NCBI GenBank assembly: GCA_023416995.1
Contig: JAEZGI010000041.1
Span: forward strand, 1 to 6,767
Reading direction: 5' to 3'
Length of the DNA: 6,767 nt
Origin: Bacteroidota bacterium
Lineage (GTDB): Bacteria; Bacteroidota; Bacteroidia; Chitinophagales; Chitinophagaceae
A program made the translations under genes and the position numbers. The first letter of the stretch is position 1; each line of letters opens with the position of its first letter. The notes under the pieces are model-generated. The model made no database searches. It had not been told where the DNA came from and saw nothing but the letters and a program-made list of their open reading frames with translations. This document shows, piece after piece, positions 1 through 6,100 of this stretch.

Positions 1-125
1 ATATTTTGATCAGCTACCCAACGTTTGAATCCATCTATGTCCGCCGGATAAGAACCAGTGGCAGTATTGTTTTCTTCAAACTCCTGGCTCAGTGCCAGAA
101 TCTGTTGGAGAAGTTTATAATTCAT
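1..125 (-). CDS. MarR-like winged-helix transcriptional regulator, N-terminal fragment
   Basis: Read on the minus strand from an ATG at 125, an open frame of 41 codons runs off the left edge of the window. The product begins MNYKLLQQILALSQEFEE and continues with a stretch containing YPADIDGFKRWVADQ. This resembles, from memory, the N-terminal helix of Bacteroidota MarR-type regulators, which start MNYxLL and carry a GFKxW motif before the winged-helix domain. The DNA-binding domain itself lies outside the window, so the family call rests on this short segment. An AAGGA sequence a few bases upstream of the ATG (minus strand) is a good ribosome binding site and supports the start. Two overlapping inverted repeats lie directly upstream, as expected for an autoregulated MarR gene. 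The gene is divergent from the fucosidase but separated by 472 bases, so it need not control it. Confidence 0.6.
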   Translation of the reverse strand, partial: MNYKLLQQILALSQEFEENNTATGSYPADIDGFKRWVADQN

Positions 126-138
126 AATGTCCTTGCTA

Positions 139-171
139 TTTAGTATGTAACTAAACTAATAACTGTTAGTT
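139..171. promoter_or_regulatory. Two overlapping inverted repeats upstream of the MarR-like gene, candidate operator
   Basis: Two perfect dyads overlap by two bases. The first is TTTAGT (139-144), a 5-base spacer, then ACTAAA (150-155). The second is AACTAA (154-159), a 6-base spacer, then TTAGTT (166-171). Both share the half-site core TTAGT/ACTAA. They end 14 bases before the minus-strand ATG, where an operator overlapping the promoter would sit. On the minus strand TAGTTTAG (158-151) differs by one base from the Bacteroidota -7 consensus TAnnTTTG, but I see no good -33 partner. Binding by the adjacent regulator is inferred from position and symmetry only. Confidence 0.4.
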
Positions 172-267
172 GAAGCGATTTGTTCGCTTTGGGAGTAAAT
201 ATTTTTTAAAAGGAAGTGTGTAAATATACCAACTAAGCCTCCCGGCCCCCCAACACCGGATAATCCA

Positions 268-464
268 TTCGTAACGCGCTTTGTAAGGATGATTGCGGGG
301 TCATTATTACCAAGCGTTATCGACAGATCTTCGTTCGTTATCCTCTTTGTAAGGATATTTGCGGGGTCATTATTACCATGCGTTATCGACAGATTGCCGT
401 TCGTTATCCTTTTTGTAAGGATGATTGCCGGGTCTTTATTCCATGCATTATCGACAGATTGCCA
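268..464. repeat. Tandem repeat, three copies of a 66-bp unit
   Basis: Copies lie at 268-333, 334-399 and 400-464. The anchor TTTGTAAGGAT recurs at 280, 346 and 412, exactly 66 bases apart, and TATCGACAGAT recurs in all three. By hand alignment copies 1 and 2 differ at about 10 positions; copies 2 and 3 differ at about 8, including a one-base deletion near 440, so the third copy is 65 bp. In copy 2, TATCCT (339-344) and AGGATA (352-357) can form a hairpin around CTTTGTA. Copy 3 keeps a 5-bp version (406-410 with 418-422) and copy 1 has lost the left arm. The unit equals 22 codons, and on the minus strand the first two copies read as a 22-residue peptide repeat containing NNDPA and ILTKR. The deletion in copy 3 breaks that frame. 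There are no unique spacers, so it is not a CRISPR array. Confidence 0.9.
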
Positions 465-597
465 TTTCAGCAACGGGAATGCAGAACTTTGAGACCAGCA
501 AAGAGAAAAATGCGCTTTGATACTGATATTCAGTAATTTGCCTTTTTCAGTTACGACTGAATGGGGAACTATTATTTATACAACTGCTATTCAAACG

Positions 598-1923
598 ATG
601 AAATTCAAAAGTCTTATTGCGGCATTATTATTAACTACTTTATCCGCCAGTTCGCAGGGTAAAATCAATCCTGACTCTATCCGGAATAAAATGGAGTGGT
701 TCGCGGATGCCAAACTCGGCATCTTCATACATTATGGCATTTACGCAGTAAAGGGCGTCGATGAAAGCTGGGGCTTTTACAATAAAAAGATCAGTCATAC
801 AGACTACATGAAACAAATGAGTGGGTTCACCGCTTCTAAGTACAAGCCGGAGGAGTGGGCCGCACTGATAAAAGAAAGTGGTGCGCGTTATGCCGTGATC
901 ACTACCAAACATCATGATGGTGTGGCGCTATGGCCAACAAAACAGGATCACTACAGCGTAGTAAAAAACACTCCCGCCAAACGCGATCTGCTTACACCGT
1001 TTTACAAGGCATTAGACAAACAAGGCATCAAACGTGGCGCATATTTTTCGGTTATTGATTGGAGTCATAATGACTACCCGGGCTTTATGAAAGATAGCAG
1101 CCGTTACAAAATATCCGATGAGCCGCAGCGCTGGCAACGCTTTCTGCGTTTCTACCAGGCACAGATAGACGAAGTAAACACGGCCTTCAAACCAGATCTC
1201 TGGTGGTTCGATGGCGATTGGGAGCATAGCGCGGAAGAATGGCAGGCCGAAACAGTCAGACAAAAAATTCTCAGTAAAAATCCCGGGGCGATTATCAACG
1301 GAAGATTACAGGGTTATGGTGACTACGAAACGCCTGAGCAAAATTTTCCGGTTACCCGACCAAAATTTAACTGGTGGGAGCTGTGTATGACCATCAACAA
1401 TAACTGGGGTTATCAACCAACGGACACTGCCTGGAAAACTCCCTATGAAGTGATCACGATATTTGCGGATGCGGTTAGTAACGGGGGCAACCTTTTGCTG
1501 AATATTGGTCCCAAAGAAAACGGAGAGATTCCGGAAGAACAGGTCCATGTGTTAAAAGAACTGGGACAATGGAACAAAAAACACGGGGAAGCCATTTTTG
1601 GTTCGCTTGCCGGTCTGCCCCAGGGTCATTTCTACGGACCTACAACTTTATCCCGTGATTCATCCGTAATCTATCTTTTCCTTCCTGCAGCAAGCGTTGG
1701 TAACATCATGCTCAAGGGGCTCAGCAGTGAAATCAAAGATGTCCAGGTGCTGGGCACCGATACGTTTATCAAACCAAAAATTGTTGGTAAGATATCCTGG
1801 AGCGCTGTGCCGGGCCTGGTTTACATAGATGTGCCTGAATCGGCGAGGGATAAGTATATGACCGTGGTTAGGGTAAAGCTTGATGGTCCGGTTAAGTTGT
1901 ACAGGGGCCACGGTGGTTTGTAA
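598..1923 (+). CDS. Secreted GH29 alpha-L-fucosidase
   Basis: 441-residue exo-glycosidase predicted to release terminal alpha-L-fucose from glycans by the retaining mechanism. Residues 1-20 form a signal peptide (MKFKSLIAALLLTTLSASSQ), so the enzyme acts in the periplasm or outside the cell. The ATG at 598 is chosen because the signal peptide begins there; a TTG at 517 would add 27 unlikely residues. The catalytic barrel spans about 25-340. GH29 landmarks are FIHYG (43-47), TKHHDG (103-108), WWFDGDW (202-208) with Asp205 as the likely nucleophile, EQNFP (247-251), WWELC (259-263) and SNGGNLLLNIGP (294-305). The acid/base is poorly conserved in GH29; Glu261 is a tentative candidate by spacing. 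Residues about 345-435 look like the short C-terminal beta-sandwich. The sulfatase follows after 87 bases in the same direction, suggesting joint action on a sulfated, fucosylated glycan. Linkage specificity cannot be read from the sequence. Confidence 0.93.
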   Translation: MKFKSLIAALLLTTLSASSQGKINPDSIRNKMEWFADAKLGIFIHYGIYAVKGVDESWGFYNKKISHTDYMKQMSGFTASKYKPEEWAALIKESGARYAVITTKHHDGVALWPTKQDHYSVVKNTPAKRDLLTPFYKALDKQGIKRGAYFSVIDWSHNDYPGFMKDSSRYKISDEPQRWQRFLRFYQAQIDEVNTAFKPDLWWFDGDWEHSAEEWQAETVRQKILSKNPGAIINGRLQGYGDYETPEQNFPVTRPKFNWWELCMTINNNWGYQPTDTAWKTPYEVITIFADAVSNGGNLLLNIGPKENGEIPEEQVHVLKELGQWNKKHGEAIFGSLAGLPQGHFYGPTTLSRDSSVIYLFLPAASVGNIMLKGLSSEIKDVQVLGTDTFIKPKIVGKISWSAVPGLVYIDVPESARDKYMTVVRVKLDGPVKLYRGHGGL

Positions 1924-2010
1924 AAGCCCCGAAATTGCCTCGGTAACATTGCTGAGTTACTTTGTGGACAGTCTGTCAGACGTATAACATTTATTACCTC
2001 AATACCTGCT
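1924..2010 (+). promoter_or_regulatory. Fucosidase-sulfatase spacer with weak promoter and hairpin candidates
   Basis: The 87-base gap contains an imperfect stem, CTCGGTAA (1939-1946) with TTGCTGAG (1949-1956), which needs two G-T pairs and has no T-run after it, so it is a poor terminator. TTTG at 1961-1964 is followed 20 bases later by TATAACATTT (from 1985, TAACATTT), which has the right spacing but only partly matches the Bacteroidota -7 box TAnnTTTG. A small exact dyad, GTCTG-T-CAGAC, lies between them at 1971-1981. The sulfatase may therefore have its own promoter in addition to read-through from the fucosidase. Confidence 0.25.
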
Positions 2011-3555
2011 ATGAAGTTTCGTTTGTTAACTGCATTTATAATGCTGATAAGTATACAGACAAGGGCGCAACAACGTCCGAATATTCTCATTATAGTATCG
2101 GATGATCATGCTTACCAGGCCATCAGTGCATACGGCAGCAGGTTTACGCAAACACCGGCAATAGACCGGATTGCGCGGGAAGGCGCCATATTCAACAAGG
2201 CCTATGTAACCAATTCTATTTGTGGCCCCAGCAGGGCGGTGATATTGACCGGCAAATACAGTCACAAAAACGGGTTTAAAGACAATGAAAACTCTCGTTT
2301 TGACGGATCACAAAACACCTTCATCAAAGAGTTGACCAAAACGGGTTACCAGACTGCCTGGATAGGGAAATGGCACCTGGAATCACAACCACAGGGTTTT
2401 AGTTATTGGCAGGTTGTTCCGGGTCAGGGATCATATTATAATCCCGATTTTATAATGATGGACAGCAGCCGGAAAAGGATCGATGGTTATGTGACCAATG
2501 TGATTGAGGACCTCGCTGAAGAATGGCTGGATCAACGCGACACTTCGAAACCGTTTTGTCTCGTGATCGGGCATAAAGCTACACACAGAACCTGGTTGCC
2601 TGATACAGCGGATATGGGAAGATTTGATAAGGTAAAGTTTCCCCTGCCAGCTAATTTTTATGACGAATACGTTAACCGCCAGGCCGCTGCAGTACAGGAT
2701 ATGACCATTGCCGGCACAATGCTCCTGGGCTATGATCTTAAGATGTTTGAGAGCAAGACCATGGCAGATAAAGAGGGTAGTATAAAACGAATGAATGATG
2801 CTCAACGGGCGAAATTTGATCGGTATTACGGGAAAATATATAACGACTTCAAACAACGGCAGCTCAGCGGAAACGCGTTAACCGAATGGAAGTATCAGCG
2901 TTATATGCGTGACTATCTGAGTACCGCTGCTTCTCTTGACCGAAACATAGGAAGAGCATTGAATTATCTTGATCAGCATCAGCTTACAGATAATACGATC
3001 GTAATCTATCTTTCTGACCAGGGATTTTACCTGGGCGAACATGGCTGGTTTGACAAACGGTTTATGTATGAAGAATCTTTCCGAACTCCAATGGTGATGC
3101 GTTACCCGGGCAGGATAAAACCCGGCACCAGGGTTTCAGATTATGTGATGAATACTGACCTCGCGCCGACACTCCTGGAAGCAGCGGGGGTGACAGTTCC
3201 AAAAGATATGCAGGGAGAATCCGTTTTGCCGCTTTTTAACACAGATAAGCCTACTGGAAGGGATGCGATGTATTACCATTATTATGAAAACGGAGAGCAC
3301 GCAGTTTCGCCTCATTTTGGTGTTCAGACGAAACGGTATAAACTCATTCGATTTTACAAGCGGGTCGACGGTTGGGAACTGTATGATCTTCAGAAAGACA
3401 AGGGCGAAATGAACAATATTTATGGGAAAAAAGGAACGGAACAGATCACTTCCGGGTTAATGAGCCGTTTAAATACGCTGATCGATTTTTACGGGGATGA
3501 GGAGGCACGAGCCATCCTCCGGAAAGCCCCCGGTAAAGGCACTTCAGGCCAATAA
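2011..3555 (+). CDS. Secreted S1-family sulfatase, N-acetylglucosamine-6-sulfatase-like
   Basis: 514-residue type I arylsulfatase-fold enzyme predicted to hydrolyse sulfate esters on sugars. Residues 1-20 are a signal peptide ending in TRAQ, so it is exported. The CxPSR formylglycine motif is CGPSR, with Cys71 the residue to be oxidised and Arg75 in place, followed by the usual LTG (79-81). Likely calcium ligands are Asp31 and Asp32 (SDDH) and Asp336-Gln337 (LSDQG). Lys120 and His122 (GKWH), His188 (GHK) and Lys349 (WFDKR) fit the conserved sulfate-binding and active-site positions. Stretches such as YSHKNGF, TAWIGKWHL and PGQGSYYNPDF recall, from memory, the group containing N-acetylglucosamine-6-sulfatases and mucin-desulfating sulfatases (SulfAtlas S1_11), so removal of 6-sulfate from GlcNAc is the best guess. 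Length is normal for the family. Cys rather than Ser means maturation by anSME or FGE, neither encoded in the window. It follows the fucosidase and probably acts on the same glycan. Confidence 0.9.
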   Translation: MKFRLLTAFIMLISIQTRAQQRPNILIIVSDDHAYQAISAYGSRFTQTPAIDRIAREGAIFNKAYVTNSICGPSRAVILTGKYSHKNGFKDNENSRFDGSQNTFIKELTKTGYQTAWIGKWHLESQPQGFSYWQVVPGQGSYYNPDFIMMDSSRKRIDGYVTNVIEDLAEEWLDQRDTSKPFCLVIGHKATHRTWLPDTADMGRFDKVKFPLPANFYDEYVNRQAAAVQDMTIAGTMLLGYDLKMFESKTMADKEGSIKRMNDAQRAKFDRYYGKIYNDFKQRQLSGNALTEWKYQRYMRDYLSTAASLDRNIGRALNYLDQHQLTDNTIVIYLSDQGFYLGEHGWFDKRFMYEESFRTPMVMRYPGRIKPGTRVSDYVMNTDLAPTLLEAAGVTVPKDMQGESVLPLFNTDKPTGRDAMYYHYYENGEHAVSPHFGVQTKRYKLIRFYKRVDGWELYDLQKDKGEMNNIYGKKGTEQITSGLMSRLNTLIDFYGDEEARAILRKAPGKGTSGQ

Positions 3556-3560
3556 TGGGG

Positions 3561-3584
3561 AAAAAAACGGTGTATAGTTTTTTT
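3561..3584 (+). terminator. AT-rich perfect inverted repeat with terminal T-run, possible terminator
   Basis: AAAAAAAC (3561-3568) pairs perfectly with GTTTTTTT (3577-3584) around the 8-base loop GGTGTATA, beginning 6 bases after the sulfatase stop. The position and T-run suit transcription termination. The stem has only one G-C pair, so it is weaker than a classical intrinsic terminator. Because it is an A-run facing a T-run, it could work for either strand, though only the plus strand carries genes here. Confidence 0.4.
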
Positions 3585-3611
3585 GGCAATATGGGGTTTG
3601 GTGTTATCTTG
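3582..3611 (+). promoter_or_regulatory. Candidate Bacteroidota-type promoter for the membrane protein gene
   Basis: TTTG (3582-3585) is followed after 19 bases by TATCTTG (3605-3611), one base shorter than the TAnnTTTG -7 element. Spacing is canonical for the Bacteroidota primary sigma factor. The start codon lies at 3640, leaving a short leader of about 20 to 25 bases. The -33 element overlaps the T-run of the preceding possible terminator. Confidence 0.35.
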
Positions 3612-3639
3612 TGTCCTGCCAGAACAACCAAACCTTATC

Positions 3640-4026
3640 ATGAGAAATACTGAAACACCCTACTTTTATAGCAGGCTGTCTATCCTTTTTTTTACCACCT
3701 TGCTTTCTTCCATTTTTGGATGTTTTATGTACATCCACAATCTTAAAGCAGCCGAAAGACAAAAAGCAATAGTACCTGCATTTATATTATCCCTTTTATG
3801 GATTGTTGCGTGGTTTCGATTTTTTGAATCACTCAATATCACGAACTGGCAGATAATACTTTTTCTTCCAAACTTTACAGCCGGCTTGCTCTTCTCCACC
3901 GTATTCTGGGAGTTACATTTCAGACAGGTTGGTCCTTACCGGAAACGATCTCTTTGGATCCCGATGGTAATCGGATGTATCGCTTACGGCACTTATTTCA
4001 TGGTTGCAGAAATTTTGAAAGACTAG
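3640..4026 (+). CDS. Small integral membrane protein, four predicted helices, function unknown
   Basis: 128-residue protein with no family I can name. Four hydrophobic segments are visible at about residues 12-34, 43-62, 71-93 and 104-125, joined by short polar loops. The first loop (LKAAERQK) and the third (FRQVGPYRKR) are positively charged, which suggests they face the cytoplasm and that both termini are outside. There is no cleavable signal peptide and no obvious catalytic motif. The ATG at 3640 is preferred over a TTG at 3583, because the 19 extra residues would overlap the candidate promoter. The gene lies 84 bases after the sulfatase, behind a possible terminator, so it is probably not part of the glycan-degrading pair. 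A 143-base gap separates it from the next gene. Hydrophobic residue and codon patterns look like a genuine conserved membrane protein, not a chance frame. Confidence 0.75.
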   Translation: MRNTETPYFYSRLSILFFTTLLSSIFGCFMYIHNLKAAERQKAIVPAFILSLLWIVAWFRFFESLNITNWQIILFLPNFTAGLLFSTVFWELHFRQVGPYRKRSLWIPMVIGCIAYGTYFMVAEILKD

Positions 4027-4116
4027 CTGAATCATGGCTTTGTTTTTTGAACCGTTTTAATCCGGGTTTAATGCCGGCTGCTTATCTGAAATTATTGTTA
4101 ATACACTGTTCTCATG

Positions 4117-4131
4117 GCAGTAAAGCACTGC
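4117..4131 (+). promoter_or_regulatory. Small perfect inverted repeat upstream of the lipoprotein gene
   Basis: GCAGT (4117-4121) and ACTGC (4127-4131) flank AAAGC, about 40 bases before the lipoprotein start. It could be a short hairpin or a binding site. With 5-bp arms it may also be chance. I see no strong promoter in the rest of the 143-base gap (4027-4169). Confidence 0.2.
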
Positions 4132-4169
4132 TAAACATCCGAACTTTCTGGTACAATAAAAGATTTGCC

Positions 4170-4595
4170 ATGAAAAGATTTTTTACCCTTCCATTAATCT
4201 TTGCGGTTATAATTTTTTGTGGTTGCAGCAAAGATTTTCTAAAACGTTATGACAAACGTATTGTTGGAACCTGGCGCATCTCGGATGTGGATCGTTTTGG
4301 TATCGGTGGCAACAGCGACAATCTCAGTTTTCATGATGGTAACTTCAATTTTCGCGATGATGGTTCACTTACTTTTACCGATGGTCAAAACAATGTCTTT
4401 GAAGGTACCTGGGACATTGTAAAGAAAACGATCAACGAAGAAACGGTTCGAAGCCTGCATGTTACAGCCGTCAATTACGCGAACCAGGAAGTGTTGTCGG
4501 AATATTATGACGACATGAATTTTTTAAGTACCAATCATTTCAAGGCGAACATACTTCGCAGAACCCATCGTTACGTGACCCATTTCAGGCGATGA
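4170..4595 (+). CDS. Small lipoprotein, possibly lipocalin-like
   Basis: 141-residue predicted lipoprotein. The N-terminus MKRFFTLPLIFAVIIFCGC is a lipoprotein signal peptide, with Cys19 the likely lipidated residue (FCGC). SKD follows the cysteine; this partly matches the K/D/E-rich export signal described for surface lipoproteins of Bacteroidota, so surface exposure is possible. The body is rich in short beta-strand patterns: IVGTWRISDVDRFGIGG (about 31-47), NFNFRDDGSLTFTDG (about 59-73) and FEGTWDIVKK (about 78-87). The GTW-x(n)-DGSLTFTD-x(n)-GTWDI order resembles lipocalin-like domains of small Bacteroidota lipoproteins, which bind unknown ligands. This is resemblance, not a match I can verify. 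The ATG at 4170 is chosen because the signal peptide starts there; the frame is open back to a TTG at 3954 but overlaps the membrane protein gene. The metallopeptidase begins 39 bases downstream, suggesting one transcript. Confidence 0.75.
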   Translation: MKRFFTLPLIFAVIIFCGCSKDFLKRYDKRIVGTWRISDVDRFGIGGNSDNLSFHDGNFNFRDDGSLTFTDGQNNVFEGTWDIVKKTINEETVRSLHVTAVNYANQEVLSEYYDDMNFLSTNHFKANILRRTHRYVTHFRR

Positions 4596-4634
4596 TTTGT
4601 CGTTTTTCCGACTGTATTAAGGAACTTGCAGGTT

Positions 4635-5948
4635 ATGCCGAAGTTGTTATTGTATGGATTTGTATTAAACCTTCTTACCCTGTTGTTACCAGGTGGCGCT
4701 AATGCGCAGAAATCAACACCGCTGGTATCCACCGTTGATATCGACAATTTCTGGCTCGCTTATGATAAGGCTATGACTACTGCCGATTCAGGCGAACAGC
4801 TACAATTTATTCAATCACTTTATATTGATAAAGGCACGCGTGGTCTGAAAGCCTTTATGAGTGCCCGGAATTTTGACGCGGCCAGACTCACGCAATTAAT
4901 AAGAAATTATCCCAGGTTCTGGCGATCTATCCGGCCCCGTACATTGTCGCTCAAGCAACATACAAAAGAGATTGAAACCAGTATCAGTAAGCTGGAGACT
5001 TTGTATCCGGCATTGAAACCGGCTACCATGTATTTTGCAATAGGAGGTTTAAACTCGGGCGGAACAACCACCGGCGACATGGTACTGATTGGTGCTGAAA
5101 TAGCCTCGGGAAATGCCTCGACTGATCTTTCTGAATTTAAAGACAACTGGTTAAAAGATGTATTCAGACTTCACCAGGCCAACAATATTGTTTCTCTTAA
5201 TATTCATGAGTATGTACATACGCAGCAGATCGGCGAACCGGACAACCTGCTTGGCCAGGCCATTAAAGAAGGGGCGTGTGATTTTATAACAGAACTGGTG
5301 ATGGGTAAAACACTGGTAAACGCTTACCTGGAATATGGAAGAAAACACGAAAGCAGTTTGAAGACAGCTTTCCTGGATGATATGTTTACGACAGCTTATG
5401 CGCGCTGGATGTACAACGGCTCTGACGCTGCTACCGTTGCAGATGTAGGTTACTATATGGGATATGCTATTTGTAAATCATTTTACAATACCATGGGTGA
5501 TAAACAGCGGGCCGTGGCTGAAATCATCGAACTGAACTATGACGATCCGTTGGCAGTTGAAGACTTTCTCGAAAAATCCGCCTTCTATAACATGCCGGTC
5601 GATAAAAAACAACTTCTGGCGAAGGCAGAAAAAAAACGTCCTGTTGTTCTTGGATTAGAGCCTTTCAAAAATGGCGACATGGCAGTGGATCCCGCATTGC
5701 GGGAACTCACCATTCGGTTTTCTGTGCCTATGAACAAACAAAATTATTCGATCAGTTTTACAGAAAAGGGTAAGGAATATTCTCCTATCGTAGGCATTGG
5801 CGGTTATACATCCGACGGCACCGGGTTCAAACTACTGATAGACCTCGAACCGGGGCGCGACTATGAATTTGTAATAACAGACCGCAGTTTCCAATCTGCA
5901 GATGGATATCCGCTGGTACCTGTTACAGTGCGTTTCAGAACCAGGTAG
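4635..5948 (+). CDS. Secreted HExxH zinc metallopeptidase with C-terminal Ig-like domain
   Basis: 437-residue exported protein. Residues 1-24 form a signal peptide ending ANA before Gln25. The central domain carries HEYVHTQQ (191-198), giving the zinc motif His191-Glu192-x-x-His195. EGACDFITEL (212-221) lies 17 residues after His195, with Glu212 the probable third ligand, as in gluzincin-type peptidases. The surroundings (WMY, DVGYYMGYAICKSFYN at about 258-285) resemble, from memory, uncharacterised Bacteroidota proteins related to DUF2268 or GldB-like predicted Zn-dependent proteases. Residues about 340-437 contain DPALRELTIRFSVPMNK and end PLVPVTVRFRTR, typical of a bacterial Ig-like domain (Big_5/SbsA type) that begins by describing extreme values in a beta-sandwich. 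The ATG at 4635 is preferred over a TTG at 4626; AAGGA at 4619-4623 is a plausible ribosome binding site. Substrate unknown. It sits 39 bases after the lipoprotein gene, probably co-transcribed. Confidence 0.8.
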   Translation: MPKLLLYGFVLNLLTLLLPGGANAQKSTPLVSTVDIDNFWLAYDKAMTTADSGEQLQFIQSLYIDKGTRGLKAFMSARNFDAARLTQLIRNYPRFWRSIRPRTLSLKQHTKEIETSISKLETLYPALKPATMYFAIGGLNSGGTTTGDMVLIGAEIASGNASTDLSEFKDNWLKDVFRLHQANNIVSLNIHEYVHTQQIGEPDNLLGQAIKEGACDFITELVMGKTLVNAYLEYGRKHESSLKTAFLDDMFTTAYARWMYNGSDAATVADVGYYMGYAICKSFYNTMGDKQRAVAEIIELNYDDPLAVEDFLEKSAFYNMPVDKKQLLAKAEKKRPVVLGLEPFKNGDMAVDPALRELTIRFSVPMNKQNYSISFTEKGKEYSPIVGIGGYTSDGTGFKLLIDLEPGRDYEFVITDRSFQSADGYPLVPVTVRFRTR

Positions 5949-6046
5949 ATCCTTCTGCATCTTTACCTCTGTTGGGCGTGATGTGCGGCCCATACGTGTG
6001 CCGATGCTGTTGCGTGAGAAGCGTGGTGGTATAATTATTGAAATTT

Positions 6047-6074
6047 TCCCACGAAATCCACCTGTTTGGTGGGA
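6047..6074 (+). promoter_or_regulatory. Mutually exclusive hairpins in the leader of the dehydrogenase gene
   Basis: TCCCAC (6047-6052) is perfectly complementary to GTGGGA (6069-6074), and inside it CCACC (6058-6062) is complementary to GGTGG (6068-6072) with a TGTTT loop. The two pairings share bases 6069-6072, so they cannot form together. GGTGG at 6025-6029 offers a third partner for CCACC. The structure lies 27 bases before the ATG at 6101. It may be a regulatory leader, a weak terminator for the peptidase (although no T-run follows), or chance in a 152-base gap (5949-6100) that otherwise holds no gene I can support. Confidence 0.25.
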
Positions 6075-6100
6075 TCTGCGAATACACTAAAAATATCCTT

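Larger units (their letters stand above)
126..597. other. 472-base gene-free region with tandem repeats
   Basis: No convincing gene lies here. From the left it contains the dyad repeats of the regulator promoter (139-171), an AT-rich stretch (about 198-230), a GC-rich patch (241-259) with runs of C and G, the three-copy 66-bp tandem repeat (268-464), and about 130 bases leading to the fucosidase start. The leader has no obvious Shine-Dalgarno sequence before the ATG at 598. A TAATTTG at 534-540 is near the Bacteroidota -7 element, but the nearest upstream TTTG (516-519) is too close, so I do not call a promoter. A minus-strand frame (473-156) and a plus-strand frame (289-492) cross the repeats; neither has a convincing start or recognisable product. 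Confidence 0.6.

Noticed and set aside
268..464. A CRISPR array
   Set aside because: Copies are directly adjacent with no unique spacers, and no cas genes are present.
156..473. A 105-residue minus-strand frame across the tandem repeats as a gene
   Set aside because: It starts at TTG with no ribosome binding site, the third repeat copy is frameshifted relative to the others, and it ends inside the candidate operator of the MarR-like gene. Kept only as a possible decayed remnant.
289..492. A 67-residue plus-strand frame across the same repeats
   Set aside because: It has no recognisable domain and its openness follows from the repeat sequence; no leader signals are visible.
517..597. N-terminal extension of the fucosidase from a TTG
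   Set aside because: The extra 27 residues precede a complete signal peptide that starts at the ATG at 598.
1..1923. The MarR-like gene as the dedicated regulator of the fucosidase-sulfatase pair
   Set aside because: The inverted repeats are more than 420 bases from the fucosidase start, and glycan loci in Bacteroidota are usually controlled by other regulator types; nothing in the sequence links them directly.
2431..2856. A 141-residue minus-strand frame inside the sulfatase gene
   Set aside because: It lies wholly antisense to a gene with clear catalytic motifs and shows no domain of its own. Other antisense frames in the fucosidase, sulfatase and peptidase genes were rejected for the same reason.
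3954..4169. N-terminal extension of the lipoprotein from a TTG
   Set aside because: It would overlap the membrane protein gene by 73 bases and bury the lipoprotein signal peptide.
5973..5992. A terminator after the peptidase (TGGGC and GCCCA arms)
   Set aside because: The arms are only 5 bp around a 10-base loop and no T-run follows.
5902..6090. A 62-residue plus-strand frame after the peptidase
   Set aside because: It overlaps the end of the peptidase gene in another frame and has no recognisable sequence or ribosome binding site.
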